Assembly: GCA_001566295.1 (NCBI GenBank)
Contig: KQ964245.1
Coordinates: 1,927,524-1,991,523 of the forward strand
Length of the DNA: 64,000 bases
Origin: Microdochium bolleyi
Lineage: Eukaryota; Ascomycota; Sordariomycetes; Xylariales; Microdochiaceae
Direction of reading: 5' to 3'
The notes below the pieces were generated by a model that searched no databases, had not been told where the DNA came from, and worked only from the letters and a program-made list of their open reading frames with translations. Every line of letters begins with the position of its first letter. The stretch's first letter is position 1. Below are positions 10,794 through 22,465 of the stretch, in pieces. A program made the position numbers and the translations under genes.

Positions 10794-11604
10794 GGTGTTT
10801 ATATCGGCAGCATTTTGTGCTGGCGTAGAAGCCTCTTGAGTAGAATGATATCAGCTCGTGCCCTATGCGCGACCAAGAGAGCAATTGAGGACTTCGCCGT
10901 GGAAATTGGGGCTGACTGGATGGGTTGTTCTATGCACAAGTTCGAGAATGACGGAGATAATGTGACGGTATTACGGATCAATGCGCATCGTGGTGGCTCA
11001 GATCAAGGCACGCTAGCGACCGCCTTTTGTTGATTGCCGTTTGGGCTAAAAGTGGAACCCGTCTGGTCAAGGGGTCTTGTGAGCCCCTTTCCAGATCATG
11101 GCCTAGGCATTCCAACCCGGAGTTCTTCCACTACATATGTACCTATGGCAAACATGCGCAGCCTACAACGCGGTACTTTCGAGATGATCAGGTTTGGATA
11201 GAATCAGATACAATCGTATGTTACATATAGGTATGCTATGGATCTAGAGTCCGAATGCCTCGGTTATAGGCTATGTGTACTATGTACGAAGCGAGGATTG
11301 TGCCACGCGGGTATCACAGACATCAATATCTGATGTCTAATCACGAAACTCGACCATCCTCGGGAGCTGCCCTTGAACTAAATTGTCCGGCATACCACGT
11401 CAGCCGTGGCAAAGAAGGGCGTGCTTCCAGACAGCAACAATGTCAAAGCTGTGTCTCAAGCTTGGCATCAGTTTCCGAGGAGACTGGGAGAAGTGTAACG
11501 CTGCTCGAGTAAAAAGGTTGGGCAGCAAGGAATATTCCTCAAGATGAGGCTGGCGAAGAATGTAGGTTATGCTCATGTGTGATGTAAAGCAGCTGATGGC
11601 GAAA
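10794..11604. promoter_or_regulatory. intergenic region, transporter promoter side
   Basis: 811 bases between the transporter start and the protease stop, both minus-strand genes. AT-rich around 11200-11340. No coding signal. Confidence 0.45.
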
Positions 11605-13301
11605 TCATGCGATCATGGCGATGTATGATAGCACAGCTACAACAGAAGCTAGCGTGTTGCCGCGGCTCAATTGACTGCCAGCACCTGGCTTCGGTGTGGT
11701 GGTGTTCGACAGAGTATCTGCTGCTGGCGCCACTGGCGTCACACTTGTGGGAGTTGTCGAGACTAGGCCAAGGCCGAGGCTTGCGCTCGAGCTGGAAGGC
11801 GATGTTGAGGACAATATAGTTGTGGGAGTGTTCGCGCTCGTGCCAGGTGTCGAGGTCGTTGAAGTTGGGGTTGAGGTTGGCGAAGTAGGAGGACTACTGC
11901 TGCTCCCGGATGAGGCTGGTGCCGACTTGCTCTTGGCTGCGAAGCCGATGCGTCGTTCGTCCATGTCGAAGACGCTGTACACATTCTTAAGGAACACGTC
12001 TCCGAGGAGGAAAGCTCCCTGAACCACTTCGCGCCCGAATATTCTGCCTTCACAACCGCCTGAGCTGGACTTGGCAATAAGATCCTTGGCGGAGATCTGC
12101 CAGCTCTTACCGGAGAATGTTATGGCGACATCAGCTTTGGCGTCACAGGGCACGCTCCAGACGATCTTCTCGGTAGTCGTCGGCTTGGCACCTTCGATTT
12201 GCGTGAAAATGGCCTCAACCGCACTGACCGGGCCGAACCCATACGAGGTGCCCGTGTCAATGTATGCTGTCAACCCGTTCACCTTTGCTGGCGAGCCGTT
12301 GACGACAACACCATCCATGGGAATGACCCAGCTGTTGCCCGAGCTGACCTTTGTGTATGAGATGTCGCCAGTGTACTTGCTCGGGTTTGGCCCACCGAAA
12401 GCGATCTCCCCGTCGTTTACTCCGTCAGCCGCCCTTGCAAGTGAAATGCCAAAAGTATTTGACTTCACCAGGCCGGAGTCCTTGAGTGAGGCGAGAAAGC
12501 TCTTGGTGTTCATAGAAAGCCCCAGAATACCATCGAACGGGAATTGCTTGAAGTCGCTGGACGTTACATTGGCGGCCCCAAACTCCATGGTGACCTCCAA
12601 GTTGGCGATGGACATTTTGTCTTTTATAACATGGCCTGTCACTGAGCCAGAGCCGTAGTTGACGGAGAACTCCGCTCCGGTGTCTGTGTATGTGGATGAG
12701 TCGTCTGGTCCGAACGAGTTATGGATGTTGCACGCCTCAGATTGACAGCCTTCGCCCATGACCCATGTGGTGCTTGCACCTGTGTCAAGCAGCATGTACA
12801 GAGACTTTTGCTTCGAGCCGAGCTTTGCGTCAATGAAGTATGTGAGGTCGGCGCCATCTTGAGAAATGCCTTCATTGAATTGGCCATTCGTAGGCACGGC
12901 CGGCAAGATGTTGAAGTTGTTGGCTCGGTCGGCCAGGTCGCTGTGATCCGTGGCCTGCGCGCCAGTCGAGGACGAGTATTTGTTGGCAAGCATGTCTGCC
13001 AGACGTTTCACCATGTCTTCTACCGACTCGGTGGACTGATAGCACGATCAGTCAGAGTCAGCCTCTTTGTAATGGGTTGTTGCACAAGACGTGTTGGAGC
13101 ACGAACCTTCATGTTGGTGTTCCTCTGGCTTGTGATCGGTCGTAAAACCAAGGGCGCGGTGACCGCAACAGCGGGCTTAGGAGGCGCGACATCACGCGTA
13201 TGACGCCCAATATTTCTCCATGAGTCTCCCACGGAGGCAAACGAAGCTTCTGAGCCTGCTGCCAGGAGGGCGAGCGGCAAGAGGGTGGCGAGCTGAAGCA
13301 T
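11605..13301 (-). CDS. GPI-anchored pepsin-type aspartyl protease (yapsin/CtsD-like)
   Basis: Exons 13301-13107 and 13035-11605 give 541 residues. The start MLQLATLLPLALLAAGSEAS is a clear signal peptide. Both catalytic motifs of family A1 are intact: DTGAST at 149-154 and DTGTS at 325-329. Upstream is a propeptide of about 90 residues. The flap Tyr lies in NYGSGSVTG, and FGREVVQGAFLLGDVFLKNVYSVFD near the C-end is typical of the family. After the catalytic domain come about 90 Ser/Thr/Pro-rich residues, then a terminal hydrophobic stretch ASVVAVLSYIAMIA preceded by small residues. This is a GPI-attachment layout, so the enzyme should sit on the plasma membrane or in the cell wall. I chose the Met at 13301 because it opens the signal peptide. 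The intron (13106-13036) has a GTTCGT donor and an ATCAG acceptor. Confidence 0.93.
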
Positions 13302-16300
13302 ACTGGGCAATTCGGAGGCGTGCTACACGGGATCCAGTTCAAGTGAATGACTGGAGCCCACCGTCCTGTCGAGTAGACTGGACGTTCGTAGTACGAGAAT
13401 GCCGAGCTGCGAACTCGTCGAGGTGGATTAAGTGATTAGAGATTATTGGCTTGCAGCATCGAGTTGCAGGCGATTTGTCGACGATAAGTTGCGATATGGT
13501 GCAGGAAAGGCCGGTACAGGCGTTGCAATGAGCAGGAAAACGGTGGAAGCAAGATGGATGACAGACGACGACAGCGAATCGAGAATGCTACACAAATGGG
13601 GGCTTGACGAGATGCTGGCGATATATGCTGGAGGAAGTCTCGGCCGTTGGAAGGCTGGTTGACCAGGAAAAAACCCGTCCACTGGCGTACAAACAAGCCG
13701 GGAGAATGGGTGATTCAAGACAAAACGGAGGCGGCGCTGCCCGCTGCAAGAAGGTGAGACAATGCAGTAAATATGCAAGCGCTTTGCTATGCAAGTTGAG
13801 TCCAGAGGCAGAGCGGATGGCTGAAAGAGACAATGGAAAAAGCACGGTCGAGCGGCAGAACTGGACGTGCTCGGCAGCAGGTGGATTGGCGGGTCTGCTC
13901 AAGTGGTGAAGCTGGCACCGAGTGAGGCTCTTGAGGTGAGGAGGAGAGCAGAGGAGGGAGGAAGCAGGAGGGACGGGAGCAGTAATGAGGCTCTCGACAT
14001 CCAAACGGCCCACGAGAGGCACCGAGGGAGGATGAGGAGAGGAGGAGCAACAGAGCCGCGCCGCGCATGCAGTCGCCGATCTTGATGGACGGGGACAGGG
14101 ACGTAGACGGGGATGGGCACCTGCTAGTGTTGGTGGCGGGCGTGGAGCATCGGGCGGCTGGCTCGGCGCTGCATGGTGGATGGCAACACGCCTGCGGGCG
14201 GCAGCAACGCAGCGGAGCATCCCAATTGTCCACTCGCTCTCCTCCAGTATGCAAAAGCGCTTGCCGAGCGCCGTCACGTCTTTGCCCCAATCGAGAAAGT
14301 GCTGGCTGGGGACCCGCCCAGGGTCGCGCCTTCCTGCTGGGGGCCCTTGCCCTTAGCCAGGGGATGGCTGCACAGGCCTGCGCGCTGCCCTTCTCGTCCC
14401 TCCGTCGCTCCGTCCACGGATCCTCTCGCGCCCCTCATCTCGGCCAAAAGCGCCCGCCATATCGACGGCGTTCGGTGGAGTCGTGAGCGATTTGTGTCTG
14501 TTCGCCTCCAGTCGAGCCAGTCTCCAGTGCCCGGCACCCACGGACGGTCCAGATTCACGACAAACGGCTGTGGGGTTTCGGGGCTCTACGGAGCACTATG
14601 AAGTCATGACCCTCCAGGCCTCCCTGCGGTCCAGCGACCATGTGGGCACTACAGCTTCTGAATGCCATCCGCTGGCATGCCAGTCATTACTCCGAACGTC
14701 TGACTGGCGAGGGCGGCCGAGCACGCTGCTTGCCACATGCTCTCCTGCATACGACATGGCCGAAGCCACCAAACAACCAACAGATACACGCGAGGACACG
14801 CACGCAACGTCGCCGTTGGAACCCTTGCCGACGACACCTGAAGGATCAGAGCAGTTGCCCCTGAGTCCAGTTCAAAGTTGGCTCGCGGCTAGTCTAGTGC
14901 AGCGCCGGACGCAACCCAAAGCACAAAGCCACGATGAGCCAGCATCGAATCAGCATGTGTCGATCGTTCTGAAACGCTGGCCAGCAGCTGGTCAAGTTCT
15001 TCTTTGCCCGCTCTTAACCACCAACACCAACACGAAGCGCCACCGTGAGCAGACCATCTCGTTTCGGCAGTAGCTCTTACTCTCACTAGAATCTGGCAGC
15101 ACGAGGTTTTCGCTGAAAGTCCCACATGTTTGCACACCCATGCTCCTTGGCTCTCCCATCTAGCCCGGGCGGCCCTGCTGATGTGCAGGAGCTGGGCTCA
15201 CTTGGGGGCTCGAGTCACCCTTCTCCCTCTTAGCGCCCTTTCCCGTCCAGGGTTGGGATGGCTCGATAGCCAGGGGTTCTCCGCGGTGGGACGATGACAC
15301 CCATTGTCTGGACTTGTGGTGCGTACTGTATTCACAGATCAAAACTGCGTCTGGCAATGTGCACTATGAAGCCGGGTCTATGTCTCTGGCATCACTGAGC
15401 CGCATCCCTTATACTGGGAGTCTAGACTTGGCTGTCGCCTAGTAGCGACAATGGCTGAATCCTCAAGTCACTGTGCCAAGTCTCCTACTGATGGAGACAC
15501 GGCCATGAGCGTCGTCATCTGAACTGTGGAGTACGGAGTATGTACCGACATTGGACCATGCGGATCTGCAAAGTGCAACATGCCAATGGCTGGACAGCCT
15601 GAGGTTGGTTCGGTCGAGAGCCAAGATCGACATTGGAAGATCAAGGGGTCTCTGCTTCCAGTCGAAAGCCGGTTTCTGAATCCCAAGCCGATCGGCCATG
15701 CTTCGCTGATCTCTACCTGGAATGATAACTTGAAACAAACACCGGTGATTAAAGAATGCTTCGCAGAGACCATACTACATGCACAAACCGCCAGACAGCC
15801 AGTGCGGTTCTCCAGAGCACTCCGCGCTGCGAGGAAGATGGATAGCTTGTATTGCCTCCGCTATCTGATCGCCCTAGCCAGGTCGGCAGACAAAGCCTAC
15901 GGGAATGGGCTATCGGAAATCCAGCAGATGTCGTCAAGCAAGTGACACAGATGAGGATCTCCACACAATTCTGGGTTCAGCCGTGGCATGAACACGGCAG
16001 CTATCATACCGCATGCTGCCCTGCATTCCAGTGAAATGCACTCTGGCTTAGATTGAGCCTTCTGCGATGGTTTTCGCAAGTTCCTAGACAAAAGTTGCTC
16101 GCTGCGGCTGGCTACATTCAAGAGCCTAGCGGACCCAGCCTGTTTGACATTCAGCCAGTACATGACACGAGCCGAATGCACCTGGAAAACACCAGCATGG
16201 CTCGCCGAAGGCCCATCTGAGCACGATCGGATGCTGGCCAGAGACTGTGCACGTCCTCAGATTGTACCACGGTGCCGTTGTCAGCAGGAGCTATTCCTCT

Positions 16301-17358
16301 GTCAGATTTATGGAGATTTGATTTCCCTTGGCCTGGCCAGGGCTCAGGCGCCAACCGGAAAATATTGGGGTTTGGCATGGAGCAACATTGCAATGTTTAT
16401 ACAACGCAACAGCTGCCATGGACCTGAACGGAGAACGCTGATGTGATCCTTTATGGAGATAACTACTTTACGCTGGTTATCGGGAGCTGGATTCTCGCCT
16501 ACAGTACTCCGACGACATGGACGTTGCATAATTTGGTTGCATTACTTCCTGCAGACCACCCAGGTACGGCTTGTCACTATCCCATCACAATGTCAGCTTA
16601 CAGAGAAGGGGCAAAGGAGACGAAGGCAACTAATGCCCCCAGTCCTCCGTCGAAGTGTCCATCAGCTAAACGAGCATGCGTGACGCGCACTGCGCCAACG
16701 CTTGGACTCTTGACAGCTGGATCCGAGCGATCATTATCGAGCTAATTCCCGGGCCGGCGACTTGTCAATTTCCCGTATCTTTGATAATCTGCCATGTGAT
16801 GTCTCCGCAGACAGGGCCCTGTGCGCGATCTACGCGCTAGCTGCATGTAGCTGGTGAGCCCTTGATCACCAACCCGTGGTCCGAGGGCACGGATGTCTTC
16901 AGGTACGGATTCCAGGATTGATAAGTCTAGGTATTCTATAGTCTTGGTTTGGAGATTAGGCCCTGTCCATCCATCTGACAGGAGTGGGATTTGCTCGATT
17001 GCCGCATTCGTTGGCTTGCTATGTCCCAGCCTCTCCTGTATTCTTGAACACCTGTGCTGCTGCATATAGGCGGCACCGCGTCGTCTGGCTTCGTTCGGGG
17101 GGCTGATGTCTCTGACTTAGCTGCTTCAGAGACATTTGCCGGGCGTCGGCCGAGGGGAACAATGCCATTCATGAACCGGACCGTGTTGTAAAGAAGCAAC
17201 AGTGTCTGAGACTTCGCGACGGTTAAGGATCAGCCACCCAGCCTCAATTTACGATGCTGCAACAGTGCCGGACGTCGCACATCAAGTCTCGATCAGTGAC
17301 TGCTGACGAGTCCAACCTCGTATATCTTGATATCGAGCTCCAGCTCGGACCTGAACTC
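13302..17358. other. 4-kb stretch without a supported gene
   Basis: Beyond the first few hundred bases, which should be the protease promoter, I find no frame with recognisable protein, no credible exon chain, no tRNA and no transposon. Base composition is ordinary, not the AT-rich kind left by repeat-induced point mutation. Open frames at 13588-14277 (-), 14483-15073 (+) and 15526-15945 (+) look like chance. Confidence 0.5.
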
Positions 17359-18438
17359 TTAGGAAGTGCTGAGCTTATATGATTCCACGACACGACATGC
17401 CACCGGCGGCGCGAGTTTTGCATGAAGCATCTGGAAAGACCTGGCGTTTTCTTCATCCAGGAGCCGCGCTGCCAAGAGGCCACGGAGAAAGACCCAGACC
17501 GACTCGCCGGTCCAGCGGAACGACTCTGCGATGCCGAGCACATCCCGTGCGACCTCGTTGCATACATCAGCCCGCTCTTGTGAATCAGCTATCCGACTCA
17601 TTGCGAAGCTCAGAAAGGTCCAGCCTGATATATCTCCGTGATGCTTGAGACACCAGTCTTTGATATTCCGGCAGAGTTCCTGCTGCTGTTGTTGCTGCTC
17701 ATTCGGCTGCCACCTTGTGGATAACCACAACCACCTCGCGTGGTTCCAGGCATAGTAGTTTCGCGGGTGTCTCTCCCCGGAGACCATCACGATACCAGTC
17801 AGATCATTCCCGATGTTTGTTCCTGCAAGCTCTATGCTCTGGTTCCTGCAGAGCTCCAGCAGCCAGCGCCTATGATTCCACAGCGTGGGCGACTTGGTGT
17901 GCCGGTGCAGCCTGGACGTGAGGAGGCTTTCGACGAAATATTGCTCCTTGCGCACCGCTGCTATATGCCGGCGAGAGCGGGACTCCTCATCGTGATCGTC
18001 GTCTCCTGCTACACCAGTCGCAGACAGCGTATCCCGCAGCGACCTCTTCCTGGTGTTCGCCGCTGTGAGGTGTTCTGGGTCCATGAGCAGGAGCACCGTG
18101 GTCGCAGCCAGGACATGCGCAGGCACTGCTTTGTCGTTGGTACCGGCCTTTCGGCGGGCGACGAGGTAATCCTGGAGGATCTGCCGGCCGACCACGAACG
18201 CCTGTGCGAGGCGGAGCTTGGGGATGGCTACGGCGGGCCCATCGCGCAGGAAGCTCACGCCTTGCTCGAGAGGGTGGCTGGTTCCTAGGAACTCGATTTC
18301 CAGCAGCGAGGTCCCACTCTGACTGCGTCGTGCTTCGTCATTGTGGCCGAGGAAGAGTGACGCGATGTCCTTGTAGGCTGGTCGTGGATCCTCGGCTTTC
18401 AGTGTAGCTAATACAGCTTTATCGAGGGAGCGTGACAT
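17359..18438 (-). CDS. protein prenyltransferase alpha-subunit-repeat protein (PTAR1-like)
   Basis: A single exon gives 359 residues from the ATG at 18438; an upstream in-frame TTG is not a plausible start. Two PPTA-type repeats are visible as TLWNHRRWLLELC and NYYAWNHARWLWLSTRW, the N-x-W-x-x-R helical signature of farnesyl/geranylgeranyltransferase alpha subunits. The spacing and flanks fit the PTAR1 branch rather than RAM2 or BET4. Human PTAR1 pairs with RABGGTB to make GGTase-III, which prenylates FBXL2 and Ykt6; whether the fungal protein does the same is inference. A run of six Gln sits after NE in the linker between repeats, where such proteins tolerate inserts. It is divergent from GET1, 451 bases away. 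Alternative: a divergent ECM9-type protein. Confidence 0.82.
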   Translation of the reverse strand: MSRSLDKAVLATLKAEDPRPAYKDIASLFLGHNDEARRSQSGTSLLEIEFLGTSHPLEQGVSFLRDGPAVAIPKLRLAQAFVVGRQILQDYLVARRKAGTNDKAVPAHVLAATTVLLLMDPEHLTAANTRKRSLRDTLSATGVAGDDDHDEESRSRRHIAAVRKEQYFVESLLTSRLHRHTKSPTLWNHRRWLLELCRNQSIELAGTNIGNDLTGIVMVSGERHPRNYYAWNHARWLWLSTRWQPNEQQQQQQELCRNIKDWCLKHHGDISGWTFLSFAMSRIADSQERADVCNEVARDVLGIAESFRWTGESVWVFLRGLLAARLLDEENARSFQMLHAKLAPPVACRVVESYKLSTS

Positions 18439-18889
18439 GTTCGTTCCGCTCCAAGCGAGCAAATTATGGCGACCACGACGTCTGCAGGGCCATGACGGCC
18501 GTCACATGGATCCGAGATGTTTTTTTTTGCATATAATTATCAAGGAGATTCCGAAGGACTAGATGCTGATGTCAAGCATTCGTTATTCCTCAAGCTACAT
18601 CAGGCTCCAAGCGGCGTCAATCCAGGGTAGGAGGGGTAGGTTGGAGAATCCAGCCCTTTTTGGCTAAGCGGCTAGGGCTCCCACCAAGAGCCAAGTGCCA
18701 ACAGCGCATGGGTGCGTCACTGGAGATGCGGCTCTGTTTGGAGAGCGGCCACATCGCTCAACTTTCAAGCATCACGAGCTCCCACCACGCCGCCGCAGCC
18801 TTTGAGTGAACCCGCGGCCCCATGCCACAATAATCCTACGTTTGAAGCGCGAACCTTTCTCGAAGTCTTCCCGAGGGCACATCACCAGC
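18439..18889. promoter_or_regulatory. divergent promoter region, PTAR1-like / GET1
   Basis: 451 bases shared by two divergent genes. It has a T-rich run near 18520-18528 followed by an AT-rich segment. No TATA box can be assigned to either gene with confidence. Confidence 0.55.
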
Positions 18890-19776
18890 ATGCTGTCCCT
18901 TTTGCTCGTCGTCTTCCTCGTCGAAGTGGCCGTCCACCTGGTCAACACCTTGGGCGCCTCGACGGTGAACAACGTGGTAAGATACCTCTCCTTTGCGATC
19001 GCTCACTATAAGCCGTCGTGCCTTTCTTACGCTGGAAACTGACGTGGTGCTTGCCATATAGCTATGGTCGATATACACCTCGCTTCCGACACAGACTTCG
19101 AAACAGGCGGCCGACACGAAAAAGGTGCAAAAGGAGTACCTCGCGGTGCGGCAGGAGCTCAACAGCATAAGCAGCCAGGATCAGTTTGCGAAATGGGCCA
19201 AGCTCCGCCGGCAGCACGATAAGCTCCTGGAACAACTCGAGAAAATGAGTGCGTACTTCAGAGGCGTCCCGTTCCATTGCCACCCCAAGCGACCGTTGAG
19301 GGCAGTGAGAAGGAATAGCGAAATAACTTGCTAACAAATCTCCGTCCTGTACAGAATCATCGAGCGAGGCCACAAAGGCCAACTTCGACCGCGTAGTCGG
19401 CCTGGTGCGCTGGCTGGGTACCTCGGGTGTCAAGATGCTACTGCCCTTCTGGTACGCCAAGCAGCCCATGTTCTGGTTGCCGCAGGGCTGGTTTCCCTAC
19501 TACATTGAATGGGTCCTCTCTTTCCCGCGAGCTCCCATCGGAAGCATAAGTATTGCGTCTTGGCAGCTCGCGTGCACCGGCGTCGTCATGCTCGTTAACG
19601 ATACTGTCATCGCGGTCCTGGCGCTGATCGAGCGCTCGAAGCTCGAGAGGAAGCAGGGGCAGTTTGACAAGGCTCAGCAACAGCAGGCAAGCAAGGCCTC
19701 TGCGGGTGAGAGGAAGAAGGAGGCCCCCGTGGCGGCCTCACCGGCTGAGAAGGAGGAGCGCAAGAAGGAGTTGTAG
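18890..19776 (+). CDS. GET1: GET complex membrane receptor subunit Get1 (WRB family)
   Basis: Three exons (18890-18976, 19062-19248, 19355-19776) give 231 residues. Get1 and Get2 form the ER receptor that takes tail-anchored proteins from the Get3 ATPase. The first transmembrane helix is at residues 1-20 (MLSLLLVVFLVEVAVHLVNT). The cytosolic coiled coil that binds Get3 follows, with the typical KEYLAVRQELNSISSQDQFAKWAKL-type sequence at about 47-75. Two more hydrophobic segments flank the FWYAKQPMFWLPQGWFPYY loop, which is strongly conserved in the family. The C-terminal tail is Lys/Glu/Ala-rich and charged. Intron 2 (19249-19354) has a GTGCGT donor, a TTGCTAACA branch site and an ACAG acceptor. 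The exon 2/3 joint completes a Lys codon. Confidence 0.95.
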
Positions 19777-20819
19777 ACAGGCTGCTAAACCGGTAAATCA
19801 GGCGTCTCATTCGCACAAATGCGCATCAAGGCGGCTTGGTTTGGTTTTCCATGTACTTCAAGCATAGTAGACTGACGTTAAGCCATGCCCGTCACTTTGC
19901 AATTTATCCAAGACCTTGCGTGTGCAACGACCGTAGCAACACACACTTACGCCAACGTTATTGACAAGCAACGTCAAGGAAGCGATACACATGAAATCTA
20001 CAGATATAGAATCTATAGATAATTGGAATGTCTCTCATCTTAAATTTGACGCAGAGTTGATCATGGCAAACGCTAAGAACTCTGTAACACGATTGAGATG
20101 ACTCTTGGCAGAGTACTTGGGCTCACTCTAGGCTGCTTATTGACTTTGGTGACCACGGAAAATAAAGACCGCCAAAGCTTCGAAAGTGCCAGACATTTTC
20201 ACTTGCATGTCCAGTCTGCGACGTTCGGTCGTGCGCCTGGGGGTCTTACCTTGACTGGGCGAGAGCAGTTTCTTTGGAACCTCGTGGCTCGGCTCAACGA
20301 CACCAGATCACAAAGGCCAATGGATTCGGCGCGCACTCCGAGAGTGGCGCAGATCTGGTCTCTGGGGTCGCCATCTGCCTCTGAGACACAAACGGGTTGG
20401 GCGTCAGCCTGGTGTCGTGTCACGACTTAAGCCGAGGACTTCGTCCAAGGGGACATGTGGCAGAAACTTGGAAGAAAGAAACTCGGAACCAGAAATTTTG
20501 GGCGCAGCTTTTTGAGCTTGGACTGAAGGTGGGGCCAACGAGGGTGGTTCCGCTGATTAGCTAAGATGGGATTGTGCCTGATCGCGCCAGGCTAGAGCAC
20601 GCCCGCCGAGGCACGCGCCTGCCGAAAAGTGTCAAAGTGTCGTAGAGTGGTCCCCTGACAATGACAAGGTGGCCCCCCGAGCCGCATCAACCTGACGACC
20701 ACGAGCACCTCCCAACACAGCACAGTTCAATATCTTTTGAAGATATCACCTCCCACGAGCTTAATCCGACGTGCTATTGTCACCTGGGAATAGCATGACT
20801 GCTTCCCACAACTCCTGAC
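19777..20819. promoter_or_regulatory. intergenic region, GET1 3' / membrane-protein promoter
   Basis: 1.04 kb between two plus-strand genes. AT-rich near 19985-20110, likely 3' flank of GET1. The last 250 bases are C/A-rich leader-like sequence. No coding signal. Confidence 0.45.
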
Positions 20820-21989
20820 ATGGCCACAGTTAGTTGGGGCACGTAAGTATCCCCCGCCCCTGGCTTACACGGAACGATTCACGATGCACGCCCTCAAGTC
20901 GCAAATGTACTGACCGTTCCATCTTCTCGATACAGCATCCGGTCGCTCTTGATATTCTTCGGCCCGTTTCTCCTGCCCAAGCTCATCCGCTGGTACAAGG
21001 ACTTCCGCAGCGGCACCAACCGCCATGGCCTCCGTGTCCGACCGATCCCCGCGCAAGCCCTCCGAGCCATCCTCCTCCTCACCATAGTCGCCAGTGTCCT
21101 ATTCGTCCTCGCCCTGCCCGCTTTCGCCCCGGAGAACGTCTTCGTCGTGACCCAATCACGCCTTCAGATCCCAACCGACACACTATTCAACCGCGTCAGC
21201 TCCCTGCGTCCTGGCAATGTCCTCACCGAGGTCGACCAGGTACTCAGGGCCAAGTTCGTCAGCCTCGAGTCTCGCCTGCTCTACCTCCAGTTCGGCCCGG
21301 ACGTCATGGCCGATTGCCCCTTCTGTAATTCTGACGATATCAAGTCGTACTTCTACTACGCCGTCCCCGGGCTTCTAGGGCGACATCTGGCGAATCTCGT
21401 CGCCCTGTCGCTTGCCACCTCCGAGGCCGTCGCGGGCCGTGAGGGCATGCAGTGGCGCAGATACACTACCATCGCAGCAGCCATCAGCGCCGCCGTCGAT
21501 ATGTACCTCGTCAGCAACTACAACCACCAGGCCAACGCCCGCGCGCCCCGCTTGCAGGAGCTCGACATGTTCTACTGGACCTCGCGGGTGTACCGCAATA
21601 TCGGGTTGGCGGGACTCGACCTAGTCTTCGCGGTGCTGCTGTTCCTCAGCTCGACGAACCGCGCTTTCGCCACACCCCCGTCGCCCGCGGAGCGCATCGA
21701 GGCCGCGACGCGCTCTCTCATGACCACGCGCTCCAAGTTGTCCGCCTTCGGCGTGCTCAAGAATACGTCAATCCGCGACGAGGACCTACGGAATCGCACT
21801 ATGGCCTACTGGCAGCACGAGGGCCATCTGATGCGTGAGATGATGGAGGATCGTGAGGTCATTGAAGGTGTCAATGACGCGCTCGAAAACCGCATCAATA
21901 TCCAGACCATCACCAAGGATGCGGACCTGTATGTGGCCAACCTGCTGCCGCCCGAGGAGGATCCCGTGCCAGAATCGATTGTTGGTTGA
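20820..21989 (+). CDS. conserved fungal membrane protein of unknown function
   Basis: Two exons (20820-20842 and 20936-21989) give 358 residues. The first exon holds only seven full codons (MATVSWG) plus two bases; it ends at a GTAAGT donor, and the acceptor ATACAG restores the frame to give MATVSWGTIRSLLIFFGPFL. I recognise this N-terminus from a Pezizomycotina-wide family often labelled chorismate synthase protein in automatic annotations. Nothing here resembles chorismate synthase. Hydrophobic helices lie at about 8-25, 50-70 and 229-247. A conserved CPFC pair sits at 135-138 in a soluble loop, suggesting a metal- or disulfide-linked site. The C-terminus is hydrophilic and helical. Location is probably an internal membrane. 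No enzymatic motif is visible. Confidence 0.85.
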
Positions 21990-22465
21990 GGTGGTGGTGA
22001 GGGAATGGCATATATGCTATTATAGATAGACATTGTATGTATTGTCGAATACGATTGGAACTAGACTTGCGGTAGTGTCCTTTGGCCAGAACATGGCTCA
22101 GACTTGCGCAAATACCAAGGTGACTTTTTGCACGTATGGACACAAGAAGATATACTTTGACGCTTTACATGCTCCTCGAAGATCGAAATAGTCCACTTGT
22201 GTGCTGACACGTTCATTGAAAGGCCTGAATTATAGATAATCCTTTAAAAATAATTTTAAACCCCATGTATATACAAAAGCGATGAAAAGAATTATTATTG
22301 AAAAACCCAAGCCGGCAACAACGCGATGGTTACTGGACTAGATCTGAAACTCTAGACGCGAATCTCGCAGAGTAGGTACAAGAAGCTTAGTTCGAACACA
22401 CAAGAAATGGTATATTAACATTTGCGAGTCTAGAAGTAATCAAAGGACCAGAGACGAGCACAGTA
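21990..22465. other. convergent AT-rich 3' region, membrane protein / RUD3
   Basis: 476 bases between convergent stop codons. Unusually AT-rich at 22225-22300, consistent with two facing sets of 3'-end processing signals. No coding signal. Confidence 0.6.

Noticed and set aside
13588..14277. 229-residue open frame (-) in the 4-kb gap
   Set aside because: Overlaps other open frames on both strands; Pro/Ser/Arg-rich with no motif, no signal and no intron logic.
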